Shown here piece after piece: positions 25,525 through 34,477 of a stretch of 64,000 bases of DNA. The notes beneath the pieces were generated by a model, which did not search any database, was not told the DNA's origin, and saw only the letters and a program-made list of their open reading frames with translations. A program made the translations under genes and the position numbers. Origin of the DNA: Salibacterium aidingense DSM 18341 (GTDB taxonomy: Bacteria > Bacillota > Bacilli > Bacillales > Marinococcaceae). The DNA lies in assembly GCF_000429685.1 (NCBI RefSeq), contig NZ_AUCI01000015.1, positions 1 through 64,000 of the forward strand. Reading direction: 5' to 3'. Numbering within the stretch: the stretch's first letter is position 1; every line of letters begins with the position of its first letter.

Positions 25525-26781
25525 GGGTTCATGGGTCCGGATGTTTTCGATAACGAGCCCGCTTTTTGGAAGCGTGGGCATTCGTGCCATGTTATAACTT
25601 AAATCCTGCGTCGGTACGTCATAAGTCATACGTTTGGTTAGAAACTCCAGGCTTGTTTTCATGAGCATGACCGTGATCCACTCCCCCGCACAGCGATGGC
25701 CGGTATAATGATCACCTCCGCCCTGCGGAATAAACGAAAAAGGGTGCCCTTCCCAATCGCGGAAGCGCTCCGGCTGGAAGGTTTCCGGGCGTTCCCACAG
25801 ATCCGGATGATGATTCGTGCCGTAAATATCGAGGAGAACCAGCGTCCCTTTCTTGAGACGGTAGTGATTCCACAGAAAATCCTTGCGCACCCTTGCTCCG
25901 GTAAATGGACCGAAAGGATAGAAACGACGTACTTCCTGCACAAACATTTGACTGTAGGAGCCGTCCCCTTTCTGTAGATGCTCGATGGTCTCTGGATATT
26001 CGTGAAGTGCCAGTGCCCCAAACATAATAAAACGTCCGATCGCCACAATCGGGCGTAGAACATTAATAAGTTCGACGGCCGCAGTGGAGGTATCCATTTG
26101 TTTACCATTTCTTTCGGTGTGCATGGCAATAACATAAGCCGCGGTATAGGCCGGAGGTGTCAGTTTGCCGGATCGTATCTGTTTTATCACCTGCTGCATC
26201 CATTTTTCCGAACGTTCTCTTGCCTTTTTACCGCGTTTATACCGGGAGCCTGTTCCTCCAAACGCATCAATCATGTCGCTGAATTCTTTCGTGCGCTGTT
26301 TCACCTCGTTTTCCGACAGCGGTACACCGGCCCACTCACAGGCTGCCCGGCCCATGATTTCCTCCGCTTCATCAAACAGCACGATCTGAGATAAGTCTTC
26401 CCACGCTTTGGCTTTCCTTTCCCAGTGGGCCAGGGTGATATTGTTGAGTTCCTGCAGACGGTCGGGGGTCATTAACGATAAAAACATCCGCTTTCGGTGC
26501 TTATGATCTTCGCCATCCATCCCCTGTACTCCGTTCTGTCCGAATAGTGTTTTCTGTACTCGTTTCGGCGCGGCTCCTTTCCGCTGAAAAAAGTCATTGT
26601 CATAAAACACGCCTGCCGCCTCTTTTCCGCTCAAGCAGATGGCTTTCTGTCCCATTACCCGTGTCTGAAAGATATTCGACTGAAACTTTTCACGTCGGTT
26701 TGGAATAAAGTGAAACCCTTCTGATAATAAATCAAGCGTGTGATCCAGTCCTTTTTCTGTCGGGATCTGCCTATGTGCCAT
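25519..26781 (-). CDS. cypC: Cytochrome P450 CYP152-type fatty-acid peroxygenase
   Basis: 420 residues. The heme-binding Cys is in GHRCAGEW (about residue 362) and the peroxygenase Arg in RPIVA (about 241), the pair that defines CYP152 enzymes, which use hydrogen peroxide instead of a reductase. The I-helix Thr-acid pair of normal P450s is absent, as expected. Members hydroxylate long-chain fatty acids at alpha or beta carbons, or decarboxylate them. The His that favours decarboxylation cannot be judged reliably without alignment. ATG 26781 follows GAAGGTG. It ends overlapping the methyltransferase gene tail-to-tail. Confidence 0.92.
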   Translation of the reverse strand: MAHRQIPTEKGLDHTLDLLSEGFHFIPNRREKFQSNIFQTRVMGQKAICLSGKEAAGVFYDNDFFQRKGAAPKRVQKTLFGQNGVQGMDGEDHKHRKRMFLSLMTPDRLQELNNITLAHWERKAKAWEDLSQIVLFDEAEEIMGRAACEWAGVPLSENEVKQRTKEFSDMIDAFGGTGSRYKRGKKARERSEKWMQQVIKQIRSGKLTPPAYTAAYVIAMHTERNGKQMDTSTAAVELINVLRPIVAIGRFIMFGALALHEYPETIEHLQKGDGSYSQMFVQEVRRFYPFGPFTGARVRKDFLWNHYRLKKGTLVLLDIYGTNHHPDLWERPETFQPERFRDWEGHPFSFIPQGGGDHYTGHRCAGEWITVMLMKTSLEFLTKRMTYDVPTQDLSYNMARMPTLPKSGLVIENIRTHEPS

Positions 26782-26961
26782 CAAAACACCTTCTTTTATT
26801 TATATTTCTATAGAAAGAATTCCACTATTTCCAGATATTTAATCTATCCTGGACCCAAAAAGTACAGATGATGAAAGATAAATGCGTCCTTTATAATAAA
26901 TGAAAGAGGGCGGGGTTTATGGTTTTCCTCTCCGGACAGTGGCCCTATGACATCATGAAAC

Positions 26962-27840
26962 TTAGGAGACCCGGTGTTTATCCCGGAATAATGGAAGTTT
27001 AAGCTGGAAGTACTTCCATGCCGCCCATGCAGCGACGCTGCCCCAGATCATGAAGCTCAGAAATGCTGCGAAGGGGAGGGCTTCGAAAGTGAACACGGAG
27101 CGGCCGGTCACGGTTTGGATGAAGATAAGAAATAGAGCAGCCATCCAGGAAATTCCTCCGATATGCACCAGCCGGTGGAGCCGGACCGGACTCCTATGAG
27201 AATGAAGCAGGAGAAATCCGGTAAGCGGCAGTGTTTGCAGGGCATGATACCCAAGGCCGTGAAGCACAATAATATTTCCGGTCTCTCCTGTATGACTTCC
27301 CTGGATGACAATCATCCACAGCCCGGCAGCATTGGCAGCCAGTACGGAAAGAAAAGCATATCGAATAGAGGTGACAAATGGTTGATGGGAATATGTTTCT
27401 TTTTTTCGGAAGAAGGCTGCAGTAATCCAGATTGTGGCTGTAATGATGACAAGCGTGATTACCCCGAAAAAAGCGCCGATGATACTATCAAACACGCTTC
27501 CGGCCTCTGTGAAACGCGGGTTAATACCGCGGAGATGCTGAATGGTTTCAATGCCATAACTGAGCAGGGTGGAGTAGAATAACAACCCTCTTACTTTTTT
27601 TCTGGAGCCGGTATTCATACCGGCAAAGGGAAGAAGTATGGCAATGGTAAGAACAAATAGGCCGACCGCAGCGTCAAATGAAAAGGCACGGCCTACATCC
27701 CCCTCTGGTAAAATAACAGTATCAAACCATAGCATATACAAGGCAAGACCAGCAGCTAATACTAATCCAGTGACACCGGCGGCGGTCAACTTTTTTTCTT
27801 CTTTGAAGAGGGAAAGAACCCGGGTTAATGTTCCATTCAC
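26962..27840 (-). CDS. Multi-spanning membrane protein, unknown function
   Basis: 292 residues with about eight membrane helices. No catalytic motif is recognised; the His-rich loop GLGYHALQTLPLTGFLLLHSH might bind metal or heme, but this is speculative. GTG 27840 is chosen because GAGGTG lies 6 bases before it; the frame extends 21 codons further into the tetR gene. It is 22 bases downstream of the TetR gene and probably co-transcribed and repressed by it. The stretch 26782-26961 upstream of cypC shows no gene. Confidence 0.72.
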   Translation of the reverse strand: MNGTLTRVLSLFKEEKKLTAAGVTGLVLAAGLALYMLWFDTVILPEGDVGRAFSFDAAVGLFVLTIAILLPFAGMNTGSRKKVRGLLFYSTLLSYGIETIQHLRGINPRFTEAGSVFDSIIGAFFGVITLVIITATIWITAAFFRKKETYSHQPFVTSIRYAFLSVLAANAAGLWMIVIQGSHTGETGNIIVLHGLGYHALQTLPLTGFLLLHSHRSPVRLHRLVHIGGISWMAALFLIFIQTVTGRSVFTFEALPFAAFLSFMIWGSVAAWAAWKYFQLKLPLFRDKHRVS

Positions 27841-27862
27841 ATGTATCACCTCGTCGATTATA

Positions 27863-28543
27863 TTAGCTTTCCCAATAAGTAATGGGATGGAAGGAAGCAG
27901 CACCTGCCTCCGGTTTCTGCCGGATCAAATTCAAATGCATATCATAATATGCTTTTATATTCTGGATCCCCAGGGTATGGGCGGTTAAAAAAGCACCATA
28001 AAAGGTGGTTACGACCGTGTAAATCAATTGGTTTGTGGAAAAATCGTCCCGAACCTCCCGCAGCTCCCGGGCTTCTGTCAAAAATTCCTGAAACTGCTGA
28101 TACAAATGAGGCAAAGCGGGACTGGAAAGTTTATGGTCCGGGTATAATACTTGTTTTTCTGCCTCCGTCACTTCAGGAACGATCGGACAGGCAGGCTCAC
28201 TGGCCAGGAACCGAATCAAACTTAAGAACATACCAGGGTGTTCGGCGGCATCCTCCGCCGCTTGATAAAAAATACGCTGAATTCCATCGATTCCATGTTT
28301 AGGTTTAAGCTTTTGATCAACGGCTCGATGAAATCCCCAGATCGCCATGTAATAACTGAACAGCTCCTCCTTTCTGGTAAAATAATTAAAAAACGTCACC
28401 TTTGACACTTCGGTTTTCCTGCAGATCTCCTCGACATACAGGTCTTTGATCTCCTCCTTTCCCGCAAGTTCTATTGTCGTTTGAAGCAGGGATAATTTTG
28501 TTTTTGCTTTTTTTGTTTCTCTTAAGTTAATTTTTTTACTCAT
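27863..28543 (-). CDS. TetR/AcrR-family transcriptional regulator
   Basis: 226 residues. N-terminal HTH with VEEICRKTEVSKVTFFNYFTRKEEL, the YF-[TR]-K-x-x-L pattern of TetR proteins; the C-terminal helical ligand domain is unassigned. Transcribed just before the membrane protein gene, which is probably its target. A perfect palindrome stands 10 bases upstream of its start codon, consistent with autorepression. Confidence 0.88.
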   Translation of the reverse strand: MSKKINLRETKKAKTKLSLLQTTIELAGKEEIKDLYVEEICRKTEVSKVTFFNYFTRKEELFSYYMAIWGFHRAVDQKLKPKHGIDGIQRIFYQAAEDAAEHPGMFLSLIRFLASEPACPIVPEVTEAEKQVLYPDHKLSSPALPHLYQQFQEFLTEARELREVRDDFSTNQLIYTVVTTFYGAFLTAHTLGIQNIKAYYDMHLNLIRQKPEAGAASFHPITYWES

Positions 28544-28566
28544 ATAAAAAATTTAACTTAAGTTAA
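28521..28566. promoter_or_regulatory. Palindromic operator at the tetR start
   Basis: TTAACTTAAGTTAA (28553-28566) is a perfect 14-base palindrome just upstream of the tetR start codon, and CTTAAGTTAA recurs at 28521-28530 inside the first codons, 36 bases away centre to centre. A typical position for TetR autorepression. Confidence 0.55.
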
Positions 28567-28627
28567 TAAATAAGTCAAGATAATAAATGGTAGAGGACAC
28601 GAGAAGAAGAAAACCAGCAATCCCTGG

Positions 28628-28751
28628 GCTTCAAATTGTTTTGGAAGCCGGAAGAATCTTAAAAAAGGGTAACAGTGTCTTCCAACGAAAAATGGAAGAC
28701 ACCAAGAAAATTAAAAGGAATGTCAGCGGCCTCCATCTATATTTGGAGCCC
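28628..28751 (-). terminator. Three hairpins downstream of the SDR gene
   Basis: GGCTTC...GAAGCC (28628-28650), a perfect 10-base stem GTGTCTTCCA/TGGAAGACAC (28675-28684 with 28693-28702) and GGC-TCCA/TGGAGCC (about 28729-28751). On the minus strand the middle one is followed after about 8 bases by TTTTTT and probably terminates the SDR transcript. The stretch 28567-28820 has no convincing gene. Confidence 0.5.
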
Positions 28752-28820
28752 AGTGATCATGTTATTTTTACGGATTAGAAGTTTCGAGCACCAATAGGAT
28801 CGTGATCTATTTCTTACGGC

Positions 28821-29693
28821 TTAAGCAAGACCCAGATTTTTAAGGTAGTTCCCAAAATGGGGGCTTCTTCCGTCGATGTCAGAGAATCCGTATTCATCCG
28901 CTAAATCCCAGCTTGCCAGGGTTTTGCCACTTTTTTTGAAAACATCCGGGTCCGCCGCCAATGCAGCTACGCCCTGCCCCAGGAAGTAAGGCGTTTCCGA
29001 TTCAATAAAATGCGGCTCCTGCTCCACCGCATCTTTCCAATTATCTTCAGCTACTCCGAAGTAATCCAGCATTTCTTCGGAACGGAGAAATCCAGGCGTC
29101 ACGGCCAGGGCTGTAACATGATGAGGCGCAAGATCTTCAGCCATCGCCGAAGCAAGATGGATAGGAGAAATTTTGGCCAGACTGTAATACATATTCCCAC
29201 GGTACCTGTAATCTTTTCCGTCCGTCACTTCAATGATAAGCCCACCTCTGTTCTTCACCATAAGAGGGGTCCCGATACGGCTGGTAATGAGATGAGTGTG
29301 AACCGCCCGCTGCTGCATCAAAAGGCCATTGGATAAGGAATGTTCCCAGAAAGGCACGTCCCACTCGGTTAATTGCTCGCCGCCCCAAATATCATTGATG
29401 AGAATGTCGAGCCTGCCGTCCTGTTCGTCTTCCACTTTTTTAAACAGCCGTTTTACCTCGTCTGGTTTCGTATGATCGGTCTGAACCGCGATCCCGGTTC
29501 CTCCCTGCGCGGTTACCATGTCCGCAGTATCCTCAATCGTTTCGGGACGGTTCAAATCAGAACGGCTGCCGCGGACACTGCGGCCGGTACAGTACACCAC
29601 AGCTCCTTCCTTTCCCAGAGAAACGGCAATGGCCCGCCCGGCTCCTCTTGTAGCTCCTGCGACGACTGCTGTTTTTCCTTGTAATGATGTCAT
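28821..29693 (-). CDS. Short-chain dehydrogenase/reductase
   Basis: 290 residues. The cofactor motif is GATRGAGRA near residue 13; CTGRS (Arg after strand 2) suggests NADPH; the catalytic YYSLAK (Tyr-x3-Lys) lies near residue 168. Where most SDRs have NNAG there is NDIWGG, a feature of a distinct SDR subgroup with long C-terminus. The substrate is unknown. ATG 29693 is preceded by GGAGGGA. It is divergent from the WYL-type regulator at 29798, which may control it. Confidence 0.88.
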   Translation of the reverse strand: MTSLQGKTAVVAGATRGAGRAIAVSLGKEGAVVYCTGRSVRGSRSDLNRPETIEDTADMVTAQGGTGIAVQTDHTKPDEVKRLFKKVEDEQDGRLDILINDIWGGEQLTEWDVPFWEHSLSNGLLMQQRAVHTHLITSRIGTPLMVKNRGGLIIEVTDGKDYRYRGNMYYSLAKISPIHLASAMAEDLAPHHVTALAVTPGFLRSEEMLDYFGVAEDNWKDAVEQEPHFIESETPYFLGQGVAALAADPDVFKKSGKTLASWDLADEYGFSDIDGRSPHFGNYLKNLGLA

Positions 29694-29797
29694 AGAAAAA
29701 TCCCTCCTGATTCAGTTTTCTCCTATAGTCTCTCACGGGATATATGACAACCCCTGTCAAGTTACTATGATAAAATGATGAAAAAAGGAGGGGTTTG

Positions 29798-30757
29798 ATG
29801 AGGGCGGACCGATTACTATCGATTCTTTTATATCTGCAGACGTATGGAAAAGCTACCTCCAAACAGCTCGCTGAAAAACTGGAGGTATCAGATCGAACCA
29901 TTGTCCGCGATATGGAGGCACTAAGTATGGCAGGAGTGCCGGTGTATGCAGAGCGCGGGTCACAGGGTGGCTGGAGACTTTCCGAAAACTACCGCACCGA
30001 ATTAACCGGCATGAAAACAGGGGAAATACAATCACTCCTGCTCTCCAACCAGAACCGGCTCATGAGTGATTTAGGACTGAAACAAGATTTTGAACAGGCT
30101 CTGCAGAAATTAATCGCCGAAACACCACAAGCGGTTCGTCAGAGGGCGGAGGAGGTCAGGCAGAAAATACATATTGATGCAGCCGGCTGGCATCAGGTGA
30201 GGGAAACCATTCCTTATTTAACCGCAGTACAGCAGGCGGTGTGGGAAGAACGGGTTCTTTTGATCCATTATCAACGGGAAGAAAAAACAGTGGAACGCCG
30301 TGTCCACCCGCTCGGTCTGGTTGCCAAAGGCTCGATTTGGTATATGGCGGCCGAAGTGGAAGAAAGTATACGCACTTACCGGGTCTCCCGCCTCAGCAGT
30401 GTTCAACTGTTGGAAGAAACGTTCGTAAGACCGGCCGATTTTAATCTGGAATCCTACTGGGAAACTTCCATCAAGGAATTCAGATCCAAACTGCCGCGGT
30501 ATCCTGCGGTAATCAAAATGAAAGAAAGCCTGCAGGAACGTTTTTTTAAAGAACGCTTTGTGAGCCGGCGGAACAATGGAACGAAACAGTCGGACGGATG
30601 GGTTGAAATAGAGGTGGAATTTCAGACGCTTGCTTCCGCGACAGAATTGGTGCTTGCCTCTGGGGCAGGGATAGAGGTCACCGCTCCCGGGGAGTTAAGG
30701 AAAAACGTAGCTGCCAGTGCTTCTTCCATCGTGGCTTTATACGAGAAGGGAGGGTAG
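29798..30757 (+). CDS. HTH/WYL-domain transcriptional regulator (YafY/DeoR-like)
   Basis: 319 residues. N-terminal winged HTH (RLLSILLYLQTYGKATSKQL, then VSDRTIVRDMEAL), a middle WYL-type domain (VHPLGLVAKGSIWYMAAE, RTYRVSRLSSV) and a C-terminal WCX region. WYL domains sense small ligands or nucleic acids. ATG 29798 follows AAAGGAGGGG. Divergent from the SDR gene with 104 bases between, so the SDR is the likely target. Confidence 0.88.
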   Translation: MRADRLLSILLYLQTYGKATSKQLAEKLEVSDRTIVRDMEALSMAGVPVYAERGSQGGWRLSENYRTELTGMKTGEIQSLLLSNQNRLMSDLGLKQDFEQALQKLIAETPQAVRQRAEEVRQKIHIDAAGWHQVRETIPYLTAVQQAVWEERVLLIHYQREEKTVERRVHPLGLVAKGSIWYMAAEVEESIRTYRVSRLSSVQLLEETFVRPADFNLESYWETSIKEFRSKLPRYPAVIKMKESLQERFFKERFVSRRNNGTKQSDGWVEIEVEFQTLASATELVLASGAGIEVTAPGELRKNVAASASSIVALYEKGG

Positions 30758-30786
30758 GCCCAATACGGGAGGAGAGGGGGAGAGAT

Positions 30787-30876
30787 ATGATCGAATTTAT
30801 TTTTGGTAACATTTTCCTTATATTAATAGTGGTAGGTCTGTTATTTTTGTTATACTTAAGAATAACAAGAAAATAG
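30787..30876 (+). CDS. Tiny single-helix membrane protein (29 aa)
   Basis: A short frame behind a purine-rich RBS (GGGAGGAGAGGGGGAGA) encodes one hydrophobic helix (residues 5-23) and a basic end RITRK. Such short helices often act as regulators of membrane proteins or have no known role. It precedes another small membrane protein gene by 27 bases, which supports a small operon. Not recognised by family. Confidence 0.5.
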   Translation: MIEFIFGNIFLILIVVGLLFLLYLRITRK

Positions 30877-30903
30877 GAAATATATTTCGGGGAGGGGATC
30901 ATC

Positions 30904-31146
30904 TTGAAAAAGTTTCTATCATTTATCATATTGTTTTCGGTTCTGTTTTTGCTCTTTCAACTTGTTTCCGGCATGCTTGTTACCTGGATGTATGACCCGG
31001 AAATCAAGCCGGGAGTTGTGATGCCGCATTATTCTCTGTTTGGGGAAAGCAGCGGGGCCTTTCTTATCGCTCTTGCTGCCGCAGCAGGAGCTTATGGAGT
31101 GATTCATATTGCTGGGACAAAATTTTTTAGTCAGGCACTTTCCTGA
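30904..31146 (+). CDS. Small membrane protein, unknown function
   Basis: 80 residues with two hydrophobic segments (about 4-26 and 49-68). It starts with TTG 30904 behind GGGGAGGGG at correct spacing. The N-terminal helix begins MKKF and could be an uncleaved signal anchor. No family recognised. Confidence 0.62.
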   Translation: MKKFLSFIILFSVLFLLFQLVSGMLVTWMYDPEIKPGVVMPHYSLFGESSGAFLIALAAAAGAYGVIHIAGTKFFSQALS

Positions 31147-31166
31147 ACCTGGCGGCTATTCCATGG

Positions 31167-31535
31167 TTATTCTTGGCCTTCCTGCCGGGCTTTCAGTACC
31201 TCAATCGCGGTTTCCAGATAGAAGACATAGGCGGATTCTTCTTCCGGTTCTACGTTGCCTGGAATGATCCGCTGCAGCCGTTCAAAGTTATCAATAATTA
31301 AATAACGGTCTAGATTCCGGGAGGTCCGTATGTTATCGAGCCATTCTGTGTAATTCATAAAAAAATCAATATTATCCATCTCATAGGTCGTTTCCAGATG
31401 ATCAAGGTGCTGGACATTGTCTTCTTTTGTTTTCTCATGGCCGCGTTCTTCAAACTGATCCCATAAATCAGGGAACGCATCATATATTTCTCCGACGACC
31501 TCGCGTACAATCACATCTTTTGCCATATCATTCAT
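31167..31535 (-). CDS. Hypothetical protein, acidic, soluble
   Basis: 122 residues, rich in Asp, Glu and aromatic residues, without membrane segments or Cys. Not recognised. Start uncertain: ATG 31535 and ATG 31526 both lack a strong RBS (AAGGTTG lies 10-19 bases upstream). Coding-like amino acid use and lack of competing frames support it. The stretch 31536-31768 beyond it holds no gene. Confidence 0.6.
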   Translation of the reverse strand: MNDMAKDVIVREVVGEIYDAFPDLWDQFEERGHEKTKEDNVQHLDHLETTYEMDNIDFFMNYTEWLDNIRTSRNLDRYLIIDNFERLQRIIPGNVEPEEESAYVFYLETAIEVLKARQEGQE

Positions 31536-31768
31536 CAGTCTGCCACAACCTTATATCTTCTAATTTCAACAGCCATTTTCTCGACCTTGATGTTAGTCAT
31601 TTTAACATATATTCACCGATGCATTTAAGCATTTTAATGCCTTCGCGTAAAAGAGCAAAAATCGATCCATTATCGATGGACGGGCTGGGAAAATAGAGGT
31701 GATATTCTTATATTCAGGATGGACCAGAGATAATAAATGAAAAAGGAAAAATGGAGGAGAGAGGTTAC

Positions 31769-32317
31769 ATGTTTATATATCAGCTGGATACTTCATCGAA
31801 GTTGAAATTACTGGATCAGCAGGATGCCGAAGCTCTGTTTTCTTTGATTAAACAGTCAGAGGATCACTTAAAAAAATGGCTGCCGTGGGTGGAGTTTACG
31901 AAGCAGGTGGAGGACACGAAAACGTTTATTGCCTCTGTGATGTAGCAATATGCCGACAATAACGGCTGGCAGGCGGGAATTTGGTACAAGAATAGGCTTG
32001 CCGGAGTCATTGGGTTCCATTACATAGACTGGTCCAATCAATCGACCAGTATCGGTTACTGGCTTGGTCATGAGTACCAGGGGCTGGGGCTGATGACGAA
32101 AGCCTGCCGGGCTTTAATGGAATATGCGTTTGAAAACGTGCATCTTCACCGCGTGGAAATCAAAGCAGCTGAGAAAAATGAGAGAAGCCGTGCGATCCCG
32201 GAAAGACTCGGATTTCAGAAGGAAGGCTGCCTCAGAGGTGCTGAACAAGTGAACGGCAGGCATCTGGATGTTATTGTTTATGGGATGCTGCAGAAAGAGT
32301 GGAAGAAAGAAGAATAA
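31769..32317 (+). pseudogene. GNAT acetyltransferase interrupted by one in-frame amber stop
   Basis: ATG 31769 follows a GGAGGAGAGAGG site. The frame encodes a RimJ/RimL-type GNAT protein but meets TAG at 31943-31945, after IASVM. Beyond it, the same frame continues without interruption to 32317, with the acetyl-CoA-binding GYWLGHEYQGLGLMTKA and the terminal NERSRAIPERLGFQKEG. One substitution would restore a 182-residue enzyme. It is a recent pseudogene, a sequencing error or, less likely, a readthrough case. Confidence 0.85.
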
Positions 32318-32330
32318 GGAGATGGCAAAT

Positions 32331-33083
32331 ATGGGATGGAATGCGGAATTGTATGACAGCAAGCACGGATTTGTTTCTGCATTTGGCAGTGACGTGGTGG
32401 AGTGGCTGGAGCCGAAGGAAGGAGAACGTATTCTTGATCTTGGCTGTGGTACGGGGGATATTACGAATGACTTGTGCCAGCGGGGAGCTCAGGTGACAGG
32501 CGTGGATGCCTCAAAAGATATGATCGAGCAGGCCCGGAATAAGTACCCATCCCTTTCTTTTTATGTAGCTGACGCCGAGGCGCTGATGTTTGAAGATGAA
32601 TTTGATGCCGTTTTTTCAAACGCAGTCCTTCATTGGATAAAAACACCGGAACCGGTCCTGGACGTTATCTATCGCTCTCTGAAATCCGGAGGCCGCTTCA
32701 CGGCCGAATTTGGCGGCAGCGGCAATGTGAAAATAATTACTGATGAAATTAAACGGCAGGTTGAAAAAAGGAACCTGCCTTATAAAGCAGAGAACTTTCC
32801 CTGGTATTTCCCTACAGTCGGGGAGTACACCGGATTGATGGAGGACGCAGGGTTTTGTGTGTCCCAGGCTCTCCACTTTGAGCGGCCGACCGTCCTGAAT
32901 GGAGAAAATGGGCTGCGCAACTGGCTTCACATGTTCGGCCGCTTTATGTTTCAGGAATTGGAGGAAACGACGGTCGAAGATCTCATTACTGGAGTGGAGC
33001 AGCAGCTTGAACCAGAACTCTGGAATGGCAGGGAATGGGAGGCAGACTACAAAAGAATCCGGGTCAAAGGCTGGAAACGATAA
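32331..33083 (+). CDS. Class I SAM-dependent methyltransferase
   Basis: 250 residues. Motif I ILDLGCGTGDIT near residue 36, motif II TGVDASKDMI, motif III DAVFSNAVLHWI. It resembles trans-aconitate methyltransferase / UbiE-like small-molecule methyltransferases; the substrate cannot be assigned. ATG 32331 stands 9 bases after AAGGAG, better spaced than ATG 32322. It follows the broken acetyltransferase gene by 13 bases and was probably its operon partner. Confidence 0.85.
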   Translation: MGWNAELYDSKHGFVSAFGSDVVEWLEPKEGERILDLGCGTGDITNDLCQRGAQVTGVDASKDMIEQARNKYPSLSFYVADAEALMFEDEFDAVFSNAVLHWIKTPEPVLDVIYRSLKSGGRFTAEFGGSGNVKIITDEIKRQVEKRNLPYKAENFPWYFPTVGEYTGLMEDAGFCVSQALHFERPTVLNGENGLRNWLHMFGRFMFQELEETTVEDLITGVEQQLEPELWNGREWEADYKRIRVKGWKR

Positions 33084-33114
33084 GGGACAAAAGTTTATTT
33101 CTTGATCATCCTGC

Positions 33115-34071
33115 TTACCACAGCAGCACCCCTTCCTCCAGACGTTTTACGCCGCGGAAGGCGGCTAATTCTTCGATCAGGCGCAGCATGGCCTGGTCTT
33201 TTTTCTTGGCTTCAATCATAACATCGACATCTTGGCCGCATTGTTTCAACGCATGTAGAAACGGATGCACGAAGGTTGCATCGACGAAGCCGGCATGGCT
33301 TCGGAACGCCTCCTTGGATTTTGGGGAGGAGAGGTGGGCTTTTGGCGGAAACGGCTGGTCTTTCCATAAGGCCAGGAAACGGGGCAGGATGTCTTCCAGC
33401 GTTTCATCCTCTGTTTTGTTGGCCTGATAATGATGATAATCGAACATAAACGGAATGTTTTCTCTCTCGCAGATATGGAGGACGTCCGTAGCGGTATATG
33501 TTTTATCGTCGTTTTCAAGCGTCATTCGGCTCTTCACTGCAGAAGGAACCTTCTGAATATTTTCATGGAAACGATTTACGGCGGCTTTTTTATTGCCGTA
33601 GGCGCCCCCGATATGAATATTAATATAAGCCTCTTCGGCAAGCCCCATAGCTTCCAGCAGCCTGTAATGGTAATTCATATCAGTCACGGCATTGTTGGTA
33701 ACATGGGGTTTGTCACTTGTGAACAAGGTGAACTGGTTAGGATGAAAGCTGGTACGCAGCTGATGCTTTTTCACAAGTTTTCCTATCTCCTTATAGAGTT
33801 CCCGGAATGGAGAAATATAGTCCCACTCCACTTCCGGGTGGGTGGCAAGCGGAACAATGGAGGAAGAGAAACGGTACAGCGGTATACGATGGGCGATGTT
33901 AAAATGCAGGGCCCGGAGCGTACTCTCCAGGTTTTGACGCGTGATAGATTTCAGTTTTTCCGTTCGTTCTTCTCTATTTAATTTTTTCCAGTTTGTATAA
34001 GTTATTGTCTTGGCAGGGGAAGCGTCCCAAAGCGATAATGCATGAGATACATAACCAAATCGAAGAATCAT
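33115..34071 (-). CDS. uvsE: UV damage endonuclease UvsE
   Basis: 318 residues of the TIM-barrel UVDE family, which nicks DNA 5' of UV photoproducts in an ATP-independent repair route. Visible are the start [37 protein letters not shown] and VMIEAKKKD; the His, Glu and Asp residues in these motifs bind the metal ions. ATG 34071 is preceded by AAAGGAG; the longer frame to 34137 lacks one. Confidence 0.93.
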   Translation of the reverse strand: MILRFGYVSHALSLWDASPAKTITYTNWKKLNREERTEKLKSITRQNLESTLRALHFNIAHRIPLYRFSSSIVPLATHPEVEWDYISPFRELYKEIGKLVKKHQLRTSFHPNQFTLFTSDKPHVTNNAVTDMNYHYRLLEAMGLAEEAYINIHIGGAYGNKKAAVNRFHENIQKVPSAVKSRMTLENDDKTYTATDVLHICERENIPFMFDYHHYQANKTEDETLEDILPRFLALWKDQPFPPKAHLSSPKSKEAFRSHAGFVDATFVHPFLHALKQCGQDVDVMIEAKKKDQAMLRLIEELAAFRGVKRLEEGVLLW

Positions 34072-34228
34072 GGCAGGACTCCTTTGCTGTGGTGGGTATA
34101 CTGCTTTTGTTTTCTGGATAATAGTTATCATGCCCATGCCCTCAACTCCAAAACCTATTGTTGATCATTTTTAGGTTCCCCGCCGGAGTTATCCGTGCCA
34201 TAATGATAGTTGTTAAGGGGGTCCTTCT

Positions 34229-34336
34229 GTGCAAACCATTTTGATCGTAGAAGATGATGCGAAAATTGCGGAATTGCTGCATTCTTACATAAAGAAGTAT
34301 GGTACAAACCGGTAATCGTAGAAAACTCTTCATGAT
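34229..34336 (+). pseudogene. Fragment of a response regulator gene (N-terminus only)
   Basis: GTG 34229, after AAGGGGG, opens a frame reading QTILIVEDDAKIAELLHSYI, the first strand and helix of an OmpR-type receiver, and stops at 34315. A one-base shift near 34300 continues KPVIVENSS, the expected next strand, to a stop at 34334. Nothing of the rest of a regulator follows. It is a remnant of a lost two-component system. The rest of 34072-34477 is without genes. Confidence 0.65.
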
Positions 34337-34477
34337 TGTCCGTTATTTTTATATCAGGCAAATTAAATCTGTACTATGAGTTCGGACCCGAGGCCGACAG
34401 TTGCTGGTCCATAGAGGAAGACCAGCATTGACAGTTTTTCATAAGTCACTGTCCTTGGCACGTAGATAGCTTTAGAA

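Noticed and set aside
33430-33981. 183-residue plus-strand frame
   Set aside because: Antisense shadow of uvsE, whose motifs are unambiguous.
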